A DNA stretch of 64,000 nucleotides from Haemophilus paraphrohaemolyticus (GCF_002015045.1 NZ_MUXX01000003.1:1-64000), one strand, 5' to 3'; shown: positions 8,793 to 17,721, counted from the stretch's first letter. Notes: generated from the sequence alone by a model not told the origin. A program made the numbers and translations.

Positions 8793-9500
8793 TTACTTAA
8801 ATTCCACACGTCCAGAAGCCGTTGCTGAAATGGTCTCTTTGCCTGCTTCCAATGGTATCTCTTCTGTCGCATAACTTGCTGATTTTGCCATTGCCATCAT
8901 TGGGCGAATATCATAGCGGTTATCCACCCCATTTGGCGTATTCAGTTGCACATCTACAAGCTGATAGCTTTTGGCATTCAAACCTTTTTGTACCACTTCC
9001 GCTTTGTGTTGAAATTGTTTAATGACCGCTAGTGTCATCTCATCTTCTAACGCTTTCATCGTTTCTGGTGAAACGCTAAAGCCGATATTGTTAATCGCCA
9101 CATCGTTTCCTAAGTTTTCCAACACTTTTTCGATAGAAGTAAAATTTTTGCTTTTAAGGTTGATGTAACCTTCCGCCACCCAGCCTTCCACTTTACCTTT
9201 ATCGTTGTAGTTCACTCGGTTTAAAATACCATCTGCTTGCACCTCAATGTCAGGATATTGTTTTGCAACGTCTAATACTTTGTTTAAATTCGCTGATACT
9301 TCATTTTTAAGGCTATTCAGCGATTTACCTAGCTTACGACTGTAAAGGCTGACTTCCATTAAATCTTTTTCCACCGTGCGGCTCACTTCCGCTGTGAATT
9401 GGAAAGTCGTTGTTTGCTTGGTTTCACTTAATCCTTCTGCTGAAGCGCTAAAGCTTGCACCTACAAGCGGTAAAATAATAAAGAATTTTTTCAAATTCAT
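8793..9500 (-). CDS. Exported SIMPL-domain (DUF541) protein
   Basis: Predicted periplasmic protein of 235 residues. A signal peptide (residues 1-22, ending ASFSASA) precedes a SIMPL/DUF541 domain with FQFTAEVSRTVEKDLMEVSLY early and a C-terminal SASYATEEIPLEAGKETISA block typical of the family. E. coli YggE, linked to oxidative-stress tolerance, is a relative; biochemical function is unknown. The ATG at 9500 is chosen because AGGAT lies 7 nt before it and the product then starts with the signal peptide; an in-frame ATG at 9530 would add 10 residues. Convergent with purC. Confidence 0.85.
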   Translation of the reverse strand: MNLKKFFIILPLVGASFSASAEGLSETKQTTTFQFTAEVSRTVEKDLMEVSLYSRKLGKSLNSLKNEVSANLNKVLDVAKQYPDIEVQADGILNRVNYNDKGKVEGWVAEGYINLKSKNFTSIEKVLENLGNDVAINNIGFSVSPETMKALEDEMTLAVIKQFQHKAEVVQKGLNAKSYQLVDVQLNTPNGVDNRYDIRPMMAMAKSASYATEEIPLEAGKETISATASGRVEFK

Positions 9501-9548
9501 TTTTAAATCCTGTTTATATTTAAAGCCCAAGTTAGAAAATCATCGTTC

Positions 9549-10289
9549 TCAAAAGTTCCTTTCATCCACGCCAATTACTACAGCTTTCGTGAAATCTTGC
9601 TCATCAATTTTCCATCGCACGTTATAGCCCGCCAAATTCATCCCATAAATCCGATCTGATTTTTTCCCTTGTTGATAAGCAGGGCGAGGGTCTTGCGCAA
9701 TTACCTCGTGAATAAACGCAAGCGGTTGATTTATGCCAAACTTTGCAAAATTTTTAGCTTTTTTGACCGCTTGTTCCGCTTCAAGCAGAAATGTAACGCT
9801 TAATTTTGCTTGCGGTTTTTCTTGGGCAAAGCCAGAAATGGCTTCAGGTTCACTGTCGGCGTAGTGAATATAGGGTTTGATGTCGAAGATAGGCGTGCCA
9901 TTCACCAAATCAACGCTACCCAGATGTAACAACACTTCGCCATCTTTGCATTCAACCCGTTCTAATTTTACTTTAGACAACCCAAGAGGATTAGGGCGGT
10001 GAGTAGCTCGTGAGGCAAACACCCCCACACGTTCATTACCGCCTAAACGCGGTGGGCGAACGGTGGCATGCCATTCCCGTTCAGGGATTTGGTGGAACTG
10101 GAAAATCAGCCATAAATGGCTAAATTGCTCAATACCACGTACGGCATCGGGCGTATTATAGGGCGGAAGTAGGCGTAAAATGCCCTTACCTTCTTGCACT
10201 AAATTAGGCTGGCGAGGCACGGAAAATTTCTCATCATACGGGCTTTCAACCACCGCCACAGGGCTTAAACTGATTGGATTACACATCAT
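9549..10289 (-). CDS. trmO: tRNA (adenine37-N6)-methyltransferase TrmO (YaeB/TsaA)
   Basis: Protein of 246 residues of the UPF0066/TsaA family. It methylates N6 of t6A37 in certain threonine tRNAs using S-adenosylmethionine, with a beta-barrel fold unlike classic methyltransferases. Family motifs: [13 protein letters not shown] near residue 20, the [15 protein letters not shown] strand, [18 protein letters not shown], and [15 protein letters not shown]. The C-terminal extension with DPRPAYQ is also typical. The start is ATGATG; either Met is possible. Divergent from menA with about 57 bp between them. Confidence 0.95.
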   Translation of the reverse strand: MMCNPISLSPVAVVESPYDEKFSVPRQPNLVQEGKGILRLLPPYNTPDAVRGIEQFSHLWLIFQFHQIPEREWHATVRPPRLGGNERVGVFASRATHRPNPLGLSKVKLERVECKDGEVLLHLGSVDLVNGTPIFDIKPYIHYADSEPEAISGFAQEKPQAKLSVTFLLEAEQAVKKAKNFAKFGINQPLAFIHEVIAQDPRPAYQQGKKSDRIYGMNLAGYNVRWKIDEQDFTKAVVIGVDERNF

Positions 10290-10346
10290 TTCTCTTTTTT
10301 GCTAAACTACGTTTTTCTTTTATCTATTCTAAACGAAACCACCAAA

Positions 10347-11255
10347 ATGAACAAAAATTCCACCTTTGCCATCTGGTTTAGCACGGCTCGCCCGAAAACG
10401 TTACCACTTGCGTTGGCTTCTATTATTATCGGCTCAGCGCTTGCCTATTGGGCAGGCAAATTTGATTTAATCACCACCCTACTTGCCTTTATCACGACCA
10501 TTTTATTGCAAGTGTTATCTAACTTTGCGAACGACTACGGCGACCACGTAAAAGGATCCGACACTGCTGAGCGAATTGGTCCACTGCGTGCGATTCAGCA
10601 CGGTGCGATTACGGGCGAACAGCTCAAAATGGCAGTGATTATATTAAGCGTGCTTTCTTTTATTTCGGGGGCAGCACTAAGTTTCTACGCTTATGAAGGA
10701 ATTGAAGATCTGTTGGTCTTCTTAGGATTAGGCGTGATTTCGATTGTTGCCGCAATTACCTACACGGTCGGCAAAAAAGCCTATGGCTACTTGGGCTTGG
10801 GTGATTTATTCGTGCTGATTTTCTTCGGTTTTGTTGCGGTTATCGGTGTGTTCTATCTGCAAGCTCACAGCTTGCCTGCGATGATTTTTATCCCTGCCTT
10901 TGGTTGTGGTTTGCTTTCGGTTGCCGTACTTAATATCAATAATCTCCGTGATATTAACCAAGACCGTAAAGCAGGGAAAAACACCCTTATCGTACGCATT
11001 GGCTCGAAAAACGGACGTATTTACCACGCGATTCTATTAGCACTAGCGGTCGTTTCTTACCTGATTTTTGCAATATGCAATTTTGAGCATTGGTACAATT
11101 ATCTGTTTTTACTTGCTGTGCCACTTTTGGTGAAACACGGTTTATTTGTATATCGCCATCAAGACCCTATCGAACTTCGCCCGATTTTAGGGCAGATGGC
11201 AGGCTTAGCGTTAATCACCAATTTGCTATTTAGTTTGGGGATTTTCTTAGGATAG
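10347..11255 (+). CDS. menA: 1,4-dihydroxy-2-naphthoate polyprenyltransferase
   Basis: UbiA-family membrane prenyltransferase of 302 residues that attaches the polyprenyl chain to DHNA to give demethylmenaquinone. It starts WFSTARPKTLPLALASIIIG as E. coli MenA does. The first Asp-rich motif NFANDYGDHVKGSD (near residue 60) and the second NNLRDINQDRKAGKNT (near 195) bind Mg-diphosphate; the remainder is made of eight or nine membrane spans. The ATG at 10347 matches family starts; an in-frame ATG at 10299 would add 16 residues overlapping the divergent promoter region. No strong RBS is visible at either. Confidence 0.95.
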   Translation: MNKNSTFAIWFSTARPKTLPLALASIIIGSALAYWAGKFDLITTLLAFITTILLQVLSNFANDYGDHVKGSDTAERIGPLRAIQHGAITGEQLKMAVIILSVLSFISGAALSFYAYEGIEDLLVFLGLGVISIVAAITYTVGKKAYGYLGLGDLFVLIFFGFVAVIGVFYLQAHSLPAMIFIPAFGCGLLSVAVLNINNLRDINQDRKAGKNTLIVRIGSKNGRIYHAILLALAVVSYLIFAICNFEHWYNYLFLLAVPLLVKHGLFVYRHQDPIELRPILGQMAGLALITNLLFSLGIFLG

Positions 11256-11292
11256 AAATTCGCCATACAATAAGCAAGATTCCTCTGAATAT

Positions 11293-11330
11293 AGGCTAAA
11301 ACCTCAACATATAAGGTTCTAGCCTTTTTT
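11293..11330. terminator. Terminator after menA
   Basis: ggctaaaacct / aggttctagcc stem with one mismatch, followed by tttttt on the plus strand. The T-run overlaps the stop region of the convergent esterase gene. Confidence 0.8.
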
Positions 11331-12189
11331 ATTTCTGGATGAGCTCTACACTATATTTTATTGCTTCAGGTATCGAGTTCCCATGATTTTTGTTTAAAAT
11401 CCAAAGAAAGTGAGCATTATTGCCCTGTGATTTTAATTTTTCGCTCAACTGCTCTGCATTAAATGGGCGTATTTGTTGGCGTTGCTGAATGCGTTGTTTC
11501 TGTTCAGATGTTATTTGCGGATCTTTTTCTGGAAACTCTTCATACTCACCAAGAGTAATTAAAATATACTCAGGTTTATGTGCAATCCAATCACTCTTTT
11601 TAGGTAAAAACTCACCCTTTCCCCACCAAAGCGATGGGCTGGCAAGAGTGTAATACTGAAATAAATTAGGTTGATGGAATAGAATATAAAGCCCAAAAAG
11701 TCCACCAAAAGAGTGCCCAAAGAAGTGCTGTTTTTTGTTATGAATACGATAATGTTGTTCAATATAAGGCTTTACTTCGGTTTGAATAAAACGTAGAAAA
11801 TCGGCAGCACCGCCACCATTTTTGAAGGTTTCGTCTTGAACGGCGAAAGTGTAATCTCGACGACGTTCATTAATCGAATAAGCATTATCGGAAACATAGC
11901 CGATGCCCACAATCAGCGGAAGCGGTAAATCAGGATTTACCGCATTTACCGCCAATGAAAAATGTGCATTGCCATCAAGCAGGTAAAGCACTGGTAAAGG
12001 CTTAGATTGCTGCTTCGGCTCGGCAATAAATAAGCGATAAGCCTTATTTTCAAAGTGCATATCTTGTTGGTGGATATGATAATAAGCGGTCATTTTAGAG
12101 CTAAGTTTTGCAATGGTGAAATCAGGCTCGGCATAGCTTTTTGCTATTAATAACAAGCCCAACCAAAAGTAAAGAAAATATCGCAACAT
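11329..12189 (-). CDS. Exported alpha/beta-hydrolase, siderophore-esterase (IroE/BesA) type
   Basis: Protein of 286 residues with a signal peptide (cut near AKSYA, residue 20), so periplasmic. It belongs to the esterase-D family: LPVLYLLDGNAHF oxyanion-side strand, nucleophile elbow G-H-S-F-G-G near residue 165, a catalytic Asp/Glu region around TLGEYEEFPEKD, and a late His in NKNHGNSIPEAI. IroE-like hydrolases cut cyclic triester catecholate siderophores. The TonB receptor gene lies 51 bp upstream on the same strand, supporting a siderophore role by context. The substrate is inference. Confidence 0.8.
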   Translation of the reverse strand: MLRYFLYFWLGLLLIAKSYAEPDFTIAKLSSKMTAYYHIHQQDMHFENKAYRLFIAEPKQQSKPLPVLYLLDGNAHFSLAVNAVNPDLPLPLIVGIGYVSDNAYSINERRRDYTFAVQDETFKNGGGAADFLRFIQTEVKPYIEQHYRIHNKKQHFFGHSFGGLFGLYILFHQPNLFQYYTLASPSLWWGKGEFLPKKSDWIAHKPEYILITLGEYEEFPEKDPQITSEQKQRIQQRQQIRPFNAEQLSEKLKSQGNNAHFLWILNKNHGNSIPEAIKYSVELIQK

Positions 12190-12240
12190 AAAATGCTTAG
12201 CAACATTTAGAAAGCCTAAATGTTGCTAATTCCCAACTGA

Positions 12241-14316
12241 TTAAAAGGTAACGTTAAGGTTAGTCCATAAACGGCGTCCATCTTCTACTGTCCAGCTGCC
12301 CCCATTGGTGTTCACACGCTCTCCAATGTGATTACCGATATTTAACACTGCCATAGTAAGAGCAACATTCGGGTTAAATTGGTAAGTTGCACCTAAATCA
12401 ACAGTAGTGTAGGCCTTGCGGGTACGGAATGGATTTTTGTTATCGCCATTACGTGGATTTGCCCAAATTTGTTTGCCTTTATATGCCACACGAGTATAGG
12501 CTGTGAACGCATCGCTCATGTCCCAATTTAGCTTCGCACTAGCAGAATGTTTTGGTGTGTTATCCAACGGTAAACCGCGCAAACTAACTTTAGAGGCAGA
12601 GACATCTTCATCAGATTGGCGTTTAGAGTGTTGGTAAGTATAGCTTAAATCCGCATTCCAATGTTCGTTGAAAGGAATATGAGCAGCAATTTCCGCCCCT
12701 TTCACATTCGCACGTCCTACATTGGCATATTCATACAATTTAGCCCCTGTTACAGGATCAGGCTTACCAGTGTAGTGGCTAGTTAATTTATTTCTGAAAT
12801 CAGTATTAAACAAGGTAATACTTGAACTATAGCCGTTATTATTGCTGTAAGCGAAAGCAACCTCTTGGTTTACACTCGTTTCAGGTTTGAGATTTTTATT
12901 CCCATAAATGACACCTGCACCGGCTTCGGTAGAGGTTACATAGCTTTCACTGATTTCACGAATGCTTGGTGCTTTAAAGGCTTTAGCTACCCCAGCTTTA
13001 AAGGTAAAGCTATCATTGAAGTGGTAGATCGCATAAGCTCTAGGCGTCCAATGTGTGCCATATTTTTCGTGGTTTTCAAAGCGAGAGCCGAGAGTAAGCA
13101 ACAGATGTTCACCAATATCAATGCGATCTTCTAAGAAGAATGCCGATTGATTGATGCTATTTTTGCTGTTTTCAAACATCGCTTTTGATGCCTTTTTGCC
13201 ATTTGGTAATGTTCTAGTTTGCACTTTTGTCACAGAATCATCTTGTAATTTTGCTTGTTGTGCTTGTCCACCAAAGACGAAGAAATGGTTAGAAAGTGGC
13301 AACATAAATTTCGCATCAAATACATTGTTTTTGATTTCTGGCTTACGGCTGTTCATCACATCATTCACCATCACCTCACGTTTAGCCACTTCTTGCGAGA
13401 AGCTAAGTTCTGAAGTCATAAAATCCCAATCTGCTTGGTGAGTGAAAGACCAATGGTTGCGGGTTGCACGGGTAGTGCTTGGGCTGTTTTTTGTTACTGA
13501 AGCCCCACGTGTTGTGGTTAAATCGATAGTTTTTCCTGGGGTTTCATCTTTAGATAGGCGATGACGGCCCGCTTCAAAGATAAAGGTTTGTTTATCCACG
13601 GGGGTAAAGGTTAATTTGGCGTTAAGGTTGCCATCTTTGTTTTTGTTTGATGCTCCAATCAGGCGATCTTCTTGACGATAGTTACCGCCACCATAAACTT
13701 GCAACCCTAATACATTGCTAATTAGCGGACCTGAAACAAAGAAATCGCCGTGATAGCCATCACCAAATTCAGATTTATCGTGAACGGTAAAACCGCTAGA
13801 AAATGAGCCAGTCCATTCTTTTGTCGCATTTTTAGTAATGATATTAACGACACCACCCATTGCATCAGAACCATAAAGCGAAGACATTGGTCCACGCACT
13901 ACCTCAATACGTTCAATTGCACTCACAGGCGGAATGAATGCTCCTTCAAATCCACCATTACCATTTGGACGAGATTCACGCGTATTTTGGCGGTGTCCAT
14001 CTACCATAATTAAAGTGTAATCGGCAGGTAGACCACGAATAGAAATATCTGATTTATTCGCATTACTGCCACTTACATTTACCCCTGGAATATCTTGGAG
14101 TGCATTTTCTAAACGATTGGCAGGGTGTTTTTTTAGCTGTGCTTGGCTGATTACACTAATGCTTGCGGGTGCATCACGCAATTCTTGTACAGCCCCTGAA
14201 GCGGTTACTACAATCGGAGAAAGTTCGAGTGATTGCTCTTCTGCCATTGCATTGCTTACTAATGCTGCAAGCATAGCAAGGCGTAAAGGTGAAAGTTTCA
14301 TTTTTATAGATTTCAT
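12241..14316 (-). CDS. TonB-dependent outer-membrane receptor, probably for a (catecholate) siderophore
   Basis: Protein of 691 residues. A signal peptide (ending SNAMA, residue 25) is followed by a TonB box region LSPIVVTAS. The plug domain has DIPGVNVSG, SIRGLPADYTLIMVDGHRQN and RIEVVRGPMSSLYGSDAMGGVVNI (residues about 45-170). A 22-strand barrel ends in the terminal Phe needed for outer-membrane assembly. The sequence style is that of the IrgA/Cir/FepA group. RBS AAGGAT lies before the chosen ATG. It is followed at 51 bp by a siderophore-type esterase, so the two likely form an uptake and release pair. The exact ligand is not readable. Confidence 0.9.
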   Translation of the reverse strand: MKSIKMKLSPLRLAMLAALVSNAMAEEQSLELSPIVVTASGAVQELRDAPASISVISQAQLKKHPANRLENALQDIPGVNVSGSNANKSDISIRGLPADYTLIMVDGHRQNTRESRPNGNGGFEGAFIPPVSAIERIEVVRGPMSSLYGSDAMGGVVNIITKNATKEWTGSFSSGFTVHDKSEFGDGYHGDFFVSGPLISNVLGLQVYGGGNYRQEDRLIGASNKNKDGNLNAKLTFTPVDKQTFIFEAGRHRLSKDETPGKTIDLTTTRGASVTKNSPSTTRATRNHWSFTHQADWDFMTSELSFSQEVAKREVMVNDVMNSRKPEIKNNVFDAKFMLPLSNHFFVFGGQAQQAKLQDDSVTKVQTRTLPNGKKASKAMFENSKNSINQSAFFLEDRIDIGEHLLLTLGSRFENHEKYGTHWTPRAYAIYHFNDSFTFKAGVAKAFKAPSIREISESYVTSTEAGAGVIYGNKNLKPETSVNQEVAFAYSNNNGYSSSITLFNTDFRNKLTSHYTGKPDPVTGAKLYEYANVGRANVKGAEIAAHIPFNEHWNADLSYTYQHSKRQSDEDVSASKVSLRGLPLDNTPKHSASAKLNWDMSDAFTAYTRVAYKGKQIWANPRNGDNKNPFRTRKAYTTVDLGATYQFNPNVALTMAVLNIGNHIGERVNTNGGSWTVEDGRRLWTNLNVTF

Positions 14317-14533
14317 ACATTATCCTTAACCAATTTGGTCAAAATTTGAGAAAAGCTGACCGCTTGCAAGCTATGATGCTAATTAAAACGCTCAGTTGAA
14401 TTTTATGATCACCGTACGAGGGCGAGTTTAGATGCTATGTGTTCCATGAGTGTGATTGTTTTCGCGTGAGGAAATGTTAGATTATAAAAAACTAAAATAT
14501 CCGAATAAGAAAGTAGGAGGTATAGGAAATGAT

Positions 14534-14552
14534 ATAAATGATAATAACTCTT
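14534..14552. promoter_or_regulatory. Candidate Fur box upstream of the TonB receptor
   Basis: ataaatgataataactctt matches 12 of 19 positions of the Fur consensus, including the core ATGATAAT. It lies about 220 bp upstream of the receptor start, further than usual, so regulation is tentative. Confidence 0.35.
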
Positions 14553-14585
14553 ATACTTAATGTAAAGAGTTGGTAAAAAAATTTT

Positions 14586-14612
14586 GGGGGCTGTACTAGA
14601 TAACCAGCCCCC
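14586..14612. repeat. Strong hairpin at the IS end
   Basis: gggggctg / cagccccc with an 11-nt loop (tactagataac) encloses the left terminal repeat of the IS remnant. It could also stop transcription reading out of the element. Confidence 0.55.
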
Positions 14613-15016
14613 TTAACTAATTGTTTTAAAATTGAAATTTGAGATTTTATTTCACTGTTGTTAAAACGTCATTCATATTCCTTTAAATACAGCTCAAAAT
14701 GCTCCTTAGGAATGCCATTAAGCTTACGTAAATGACGTTTTGCTTGATTCCAAAAATTCTCAATTCCGTTTATGTGGTTATGATTTTCAGCAAAATTTTC
14801 CAAAACGTGGGCTTGTTTGATAGATGAGTAAGCGTAATCGATAAAAGTAATAAGCGGCTGTATTTTTGTTTACATTAACCAATTCACTGGCTGTTCTTGC
14901 TGTGACACCTACGACAAACAGTTCAATGAGTTTATTTTGTTTATGCTGACTTAAGCGACTTTTTCTCATTGGTTTATTCTAACCTAAATGGGATTTTTAG
15001 TCGTTATCTAGTACAG
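14591..15016 (-). mobile_element. IS1016-type (IS1595 family) element, internally deleted
   Basis: The ends are inverted repeats: ctgtactagataac (14591-14604) and gttatctagtacag (15003-15016). Between them lie the N-terminal and C-terminal thirds of an IS1016 transposase with the middle, including the DDE-type core, missing. At about 426 bp it is well short of a complete copy (about 0.7 kb from memory). The right end is fused into the last codons of the neighbouring lipoprotein gene. Confidence 0.85.
14610..14969 (-). pseudogene. IS1016 transposase remnant
   Basis: On the minus strand the intact N-terminus reads MRKSRLSQHKQNKLIELF and continues through TARTASELVNVNKNTAAYYF. After TSPRFGKFC it stops. 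In another frame the C-terminal part resumes at about 14795 as ENFAENHNHINGIENFWNQ and continues through KRHLRKLNGIPKEHFELYLK, then an in-frame TGA (14669-14671), then QISILKQLVKG. The catalytic middle is deleted and the join is frameshifted, so no functional transposase can be made. Confidence 0.9.
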
Positions 15017-16184
15017 ATCCTTGTTTTTTAGCACCAAATGCTGCGCCAAAATGGTTATCGTGAGATTCAGCAATACCGCCTAACTCTTTAGCGTTTTCAC
15101 CAAAGAATTTACCTTGCACTTCAACTTTTGCATCAGCTTTAAAGTGGTTTGATGTTGCTGATCCAACGAATGCATTGTTGATAATATCAGCATTGATATT
15201 AATCACTTTTTGGTTCGGTGTTGTTAACGAGCCTGAGAGTTTTTTCTCTCCGAAATTGACAGTAAATTCTGATTTTCCTACTGGGTATCCAATTTTATTA
15301 TCATCCTTACCATCAAAATCGCCCATAAAGATCACATCCCCCGAATATATTGCTTTTCTTGTTGGCATTACTTGAGTTGGATTACCGTTATAGAACATAT
15401 AGGTTGGGATATCCTCCGAATCAACAGAACTAATAATACCAAAACGGACATCTGAGTTTTTTTCACAACAGACGTTTACTTCTCTATCTTTATCTTTTGT
15501 TTCCCCTTTTTTAGAAAAACTTGCCCAAGTATTGTTTAGGTATTCATCAGACGGAATTTCAATTTTTATGCCATCAATATCAATCGTATTCATATTGAAA
15601 CTGGTTAAAGAATAGATAGGAATGTCTTTTTCAAAACCTGAAACATTGCCTTCTATTTCTTTAATGAAACTATAAGCTCCTGTGCCACTTGTATTTACTT
15701 TGGGTTGCTCTGGTTTTTGTTCAATTTTAGGCTGAACTGGTTTTTGAGTTTCTGTAGATTGCTGAGATTTTACTGTTTGAGCAGGTTGATTTGATTGTTG
15801 CTGTTTAGCTGGCTGTTGTACTTGTGGTGCTAGATTTTCAGCAGATGCTGAACTATTATTTCCGCCACCACTACTTTGCTGAGGTTTTACTGTTTGAGCT
15901 GGTTGATTTGATTGTTGCTGTTTAGCTGGCTGTTGTACTTGTGGTGCTGGATTTTCAGCAGGTGCTAAACTATTATTTCCGCCACCACTACTTTGCTGAG
16001 GTTTTACTGTTTGAGCAGGTTGATTTGATTGTTGCGGTTTAGAAGGCTGTTGTACTTGTGGTGCTAGATTTTCAGCAGGTGCTGAACTATTATTTCCGCC
16101 ACCACTACTTCCACAAGCGGTTAAAATAAATGCCGATAATGCAGTTAAGCCAAACTTGGCGAGAGATTGTGTAGTCAATGCCAT
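14997..16184 (-). CDS. Surface lipoprotein with TbpB-like beta-barrel and repeat linker
   Basis: Lipoprotein of 395 residues: signal peptide with lipobox LTAC (Cys near residue 24). A low-complexity linker follows, made of three tandem 39-residue repeats (SSGGGNNSS, PAENLAPQVQQP, QQSNQPAQTVKPQQ). The C-terminal half resembles the transferrin-binding-protein-like barrel (GDFDGK, GKSEFTVNFGEKKLSGSLTTP, GSATSNHFKADAKVEVQGKFFG, ELGGIAE, HFGAAFGAKKQ). Such lipoproteins are usually exported to the cell surface by Slam and bind iron proteins, heme or complement factors; no Slam gene is in the window. The last residues (SVLDND) and stop lie in the IS1016 terminus. RBS AAGGAG precedes the ATG. Confidence 0.85.
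   Translation of the reverse strand: MALTTQSLAKFGLTALSAFILTACGSSGGGNNSSAPAENLAPQVQQPSKPQQSNQPAQTVKPQQSSGGGNNSLAPAENPAPQVQQPAKQQQSNQPAQTVKPQQSSGGGNNSSASAENLAPQVQQPAKQQQSNQPAQTVKSQQSTETQKPVQPKIEQKPEQPKVNTSGTGAYSFIKEIEGNVSGFEKDIPIYSLTSFNMNTIDIDGIKIEIPSDEYLNNTWASFSKKGETKDKDREVNVCCEKNSDVRFGIISSVDSEDIPTYMFYNGNPTQVMPTRKAIYSGDVIFMGDFDGKDDNKIGYPVGKSEFTVNFGEKKLSGSLTTPNQKVININADIINNAFVGSATSNHFKADAKVEVQGKFFGENAKELGGIAESHDNHFGAAFGAKKQGSVLDND
15761..16111. repeat. Three tandem 117-bp repeats in the lipoprotein gene
   Basis: The marker gctgag recurs at 15761, 15878 and 15995, exactly 117 bp (39 codons) apart, with only scattered differences between copies. The period is a multiple of three, so gain or loss of copies changes linker length without breaking the frame. 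Confidence 0.9.
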
Positions 16185-16294
16185 ATTTTTCTCCTTTTTA
16201 ATGGTTTATACCGATAAAAACATAACAAAAATTGCCCATAAAAGATAGAGGCCGATATACTGAAAACTTTAGAAAAATTAAGCGAAATCAAACA

Positions 16295-16705
16295 ATGAAG
16301 AAAAATACCGAAAATCAATCTGATAACGAAGTGCGCCTTGATAAATGGCTTTGGGCGGCACGTTTTTACAAAACGCGTTCGATTGCCAAAGCAATGATTG
16401 AGGGCGGAAAGGTGCACTACAACGGTCAACGAGCCAAAGTCAGCAAAGCGGTTGAAATCGGTGCGACAATCAAACTACGTCAAGGTAATGAAGAAAAAGA
16501 GATTATTGTTATCGCCTTAAGCACTCAACGCCGAGGTGCACCAGAAGCACAACTGCTTTATCAAGAAACTGAAAAAAGCGTGAAACAGCGTGAAGCGATT
16601 ACGTTTGCTCGCAAGGCAAATGCCCTCTCAATGCCGCATCCTGAGCGTCGCCCGAATAAGAAAGAGCGTCGAGAGTTAGTCAAATTTAAAGAGCACATCT
16701 TGTAA
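16295..16705 (+). CDS. hslR: Heat shock protein Hsp15, S4-domain RNA-binding protein
   Basis: Protein of 136 residues with an S4 domain: VRLDKWLWAARFYKTRSIAKAMI at residues about 14-36, then VHYNGQRAKVSKAVEIGATI. Hsp15 binds free 50S subunits that carry a stalled nascent chain and helps recycle them. The basic C-terminal tail (RRPNKKERRELVKFKEHI) is typical. The ATG at 16295 gives the family length; an upstream in-frame ATG at 16232 would add 21 unconserved residues. It precedes hslO, the same pairing as in E. coli, but a terminator lies between the two. Confidence 0.93.
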   Translation: MKKNTENQSDNEVRLDKWLWAARFYKTRSIAKAMIEGGKVHYNGQRAKVSKAVEIGATIKLRQGNEEKEIIVIALSTQRRGAPEAQLLYQETEKSVKQREAITFARKANALSMPHPERRPNKKERRELVKFKEHIL

Positions 16706-16742
16706 TTTGTAAAAGTATCTCCATATTGTGTGCAACATTCAT

Positions 16743-16772
16743 TCCCCCTTATTTAAGGGGCTTTTTTATTTT
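16743..16772 (+). terminator. Terminator between hslR and hslO
   Basis: cccctt / aagggg around a short A/T loop, followed by cttttttatttt. It ends only about 10 bp before the hslO start, so it also forms part of the hslO leader. Confidence 0.75.
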
Positions 16773-16782
16773 AAGGAACATT

Positions 16783-17670
16783 ATGTATAAACAAGACAAC
16801 GACAAACTCTATCGCTACTTATTCCAAAACCGTGCAGTGCGTGGCGAATGGGTACGCTTAAATGATACTTTTACCGAAACATTAAATACCCATCACTACC
16901 CAATCGCAGTACAAAATTTATTGGGCGAAATGTTGGTCGCAACCAGCCTTTTAACTGCAACAATGAAATTTGAAGGTACCATTACCGTGCAAATTCAAGG
17001 CGATGGTCCATTAAAATTAGCAGTAGTAAATGGCAATGAACAACAGCAATTACGTGCATTAGCGCGCGTAGAAGGTGAAGTGGCAGAAACCGCCACTTTA
17101 CACGAAATGATCGGCAATGGTGTGTTAGTGATTTCTATCATTCCAACCGATGGCGAACGCTATCAAGGCGTGATCGGCTTAGATAAACCGACAATTCGCG
17201 AATGTTTAGAAGATTATTTCGTGCGTTCCGAGCAGTTGCAAACGCATTTAGTGATTCGCACTGGCGAATATGAAGGCAAAGCGGTGGCTGGCGGAATGTT
17301 GCTCCAAATTATGCCAGACGGCACAGGAACGCCTGAAGATTTTGAGCATTTAGCCACTTTAACTGAAACCGTGAAAGATGAAGAGCTATTCGGCTTAACC
17401 GCAGAAGAGTTGCTTTATCGACTATACCACGAAGAGCACGTGCAAGTTTATGAACCGCAGAATACCGAGTTCAAATGTGGCTGCTCACGCGAACGTTCTG
17501 GCAATGCGATTTTATTATTGCCAACGGAAGAAATTGAAGAAATGTTAGCCGAAAAGAATGGCGTGATTGATATGCAATGCGAATGTTGTGGCACGCAATA
17601 TTTCTTCGATAAAAAAGCGATTGAAGAGTTTAAAGCGGAAGCGGATAAATTAAACCAATTAGGGCTATAA
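16783..17670 (+). CDS. hslO: Hsp33 redox-regulated holdase chaperone
   Basis: Protein of 295 residues. Near the C-terminus the zinc-binding redox switch is complete: C-G-C in EFKCGCSRER and C-E-C-C in MQCECCGTQYFF (CxC ... CxxC). On oxidation with unfolding, the zinc is lost and the protein becomes an ATP-independent chaperone, important under hypochlorite and peroxide stress. Start: AAGGA lies 8 nt before the ATG at 16783, giving MYKQDNDKLYRYLFQN as in family members; the ATG at 16726 would read through the terminator hairpin. Confidence 0.96.
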   Translation: MYKQDNDKLYRYLFQNRAVRGEWVRLNDTFTETLNTHHYPIAVQNLLGEMLVATSLLTATMKFEGTITVQIQGDGPLKLAVVNGNEQQQLRALARVEGEVAETATLHEMIGNGVLVISIIPTDGERYQGVIGLDKPTIRECLEDYFVRSEQLQTHLVIRTGEYEGKAVAGGMLLQIMPDGTGTPEDFEHLATLTETVKDEELFGLTAEELLYRLYHEEHVQVYEPQNTEFKCGCSRERSGNAILLLPTEEIEEMLAEKNGVIDMQCECCGTQYFFDKKAIEEFKAEADKLNQLGL

Positions 17671-17680
17671 AACAAAAATA

Positions 17681-17706
17681 GGGCGGATCATTTCCGCCCA
17701 TTTTTA
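17681..17706. terminator. Bidirectional terminator between hslO and sodC
   Basis: gggcgga / tccgccc with a 5-nt loop, preceded by a run of A and followed by atttttat; serves both converging genes. Confidence 0.9.
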
Positions 17707-17721
17707 TGCTTATCAGTAAGA

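Noticed and set aside
15761..16111. Regular repeats considered as a CRISPR array
   Set aside because: Units are 117 bp in perfect tandem with no variable spacers, and they translate in frame inside the lipoprotein gene.
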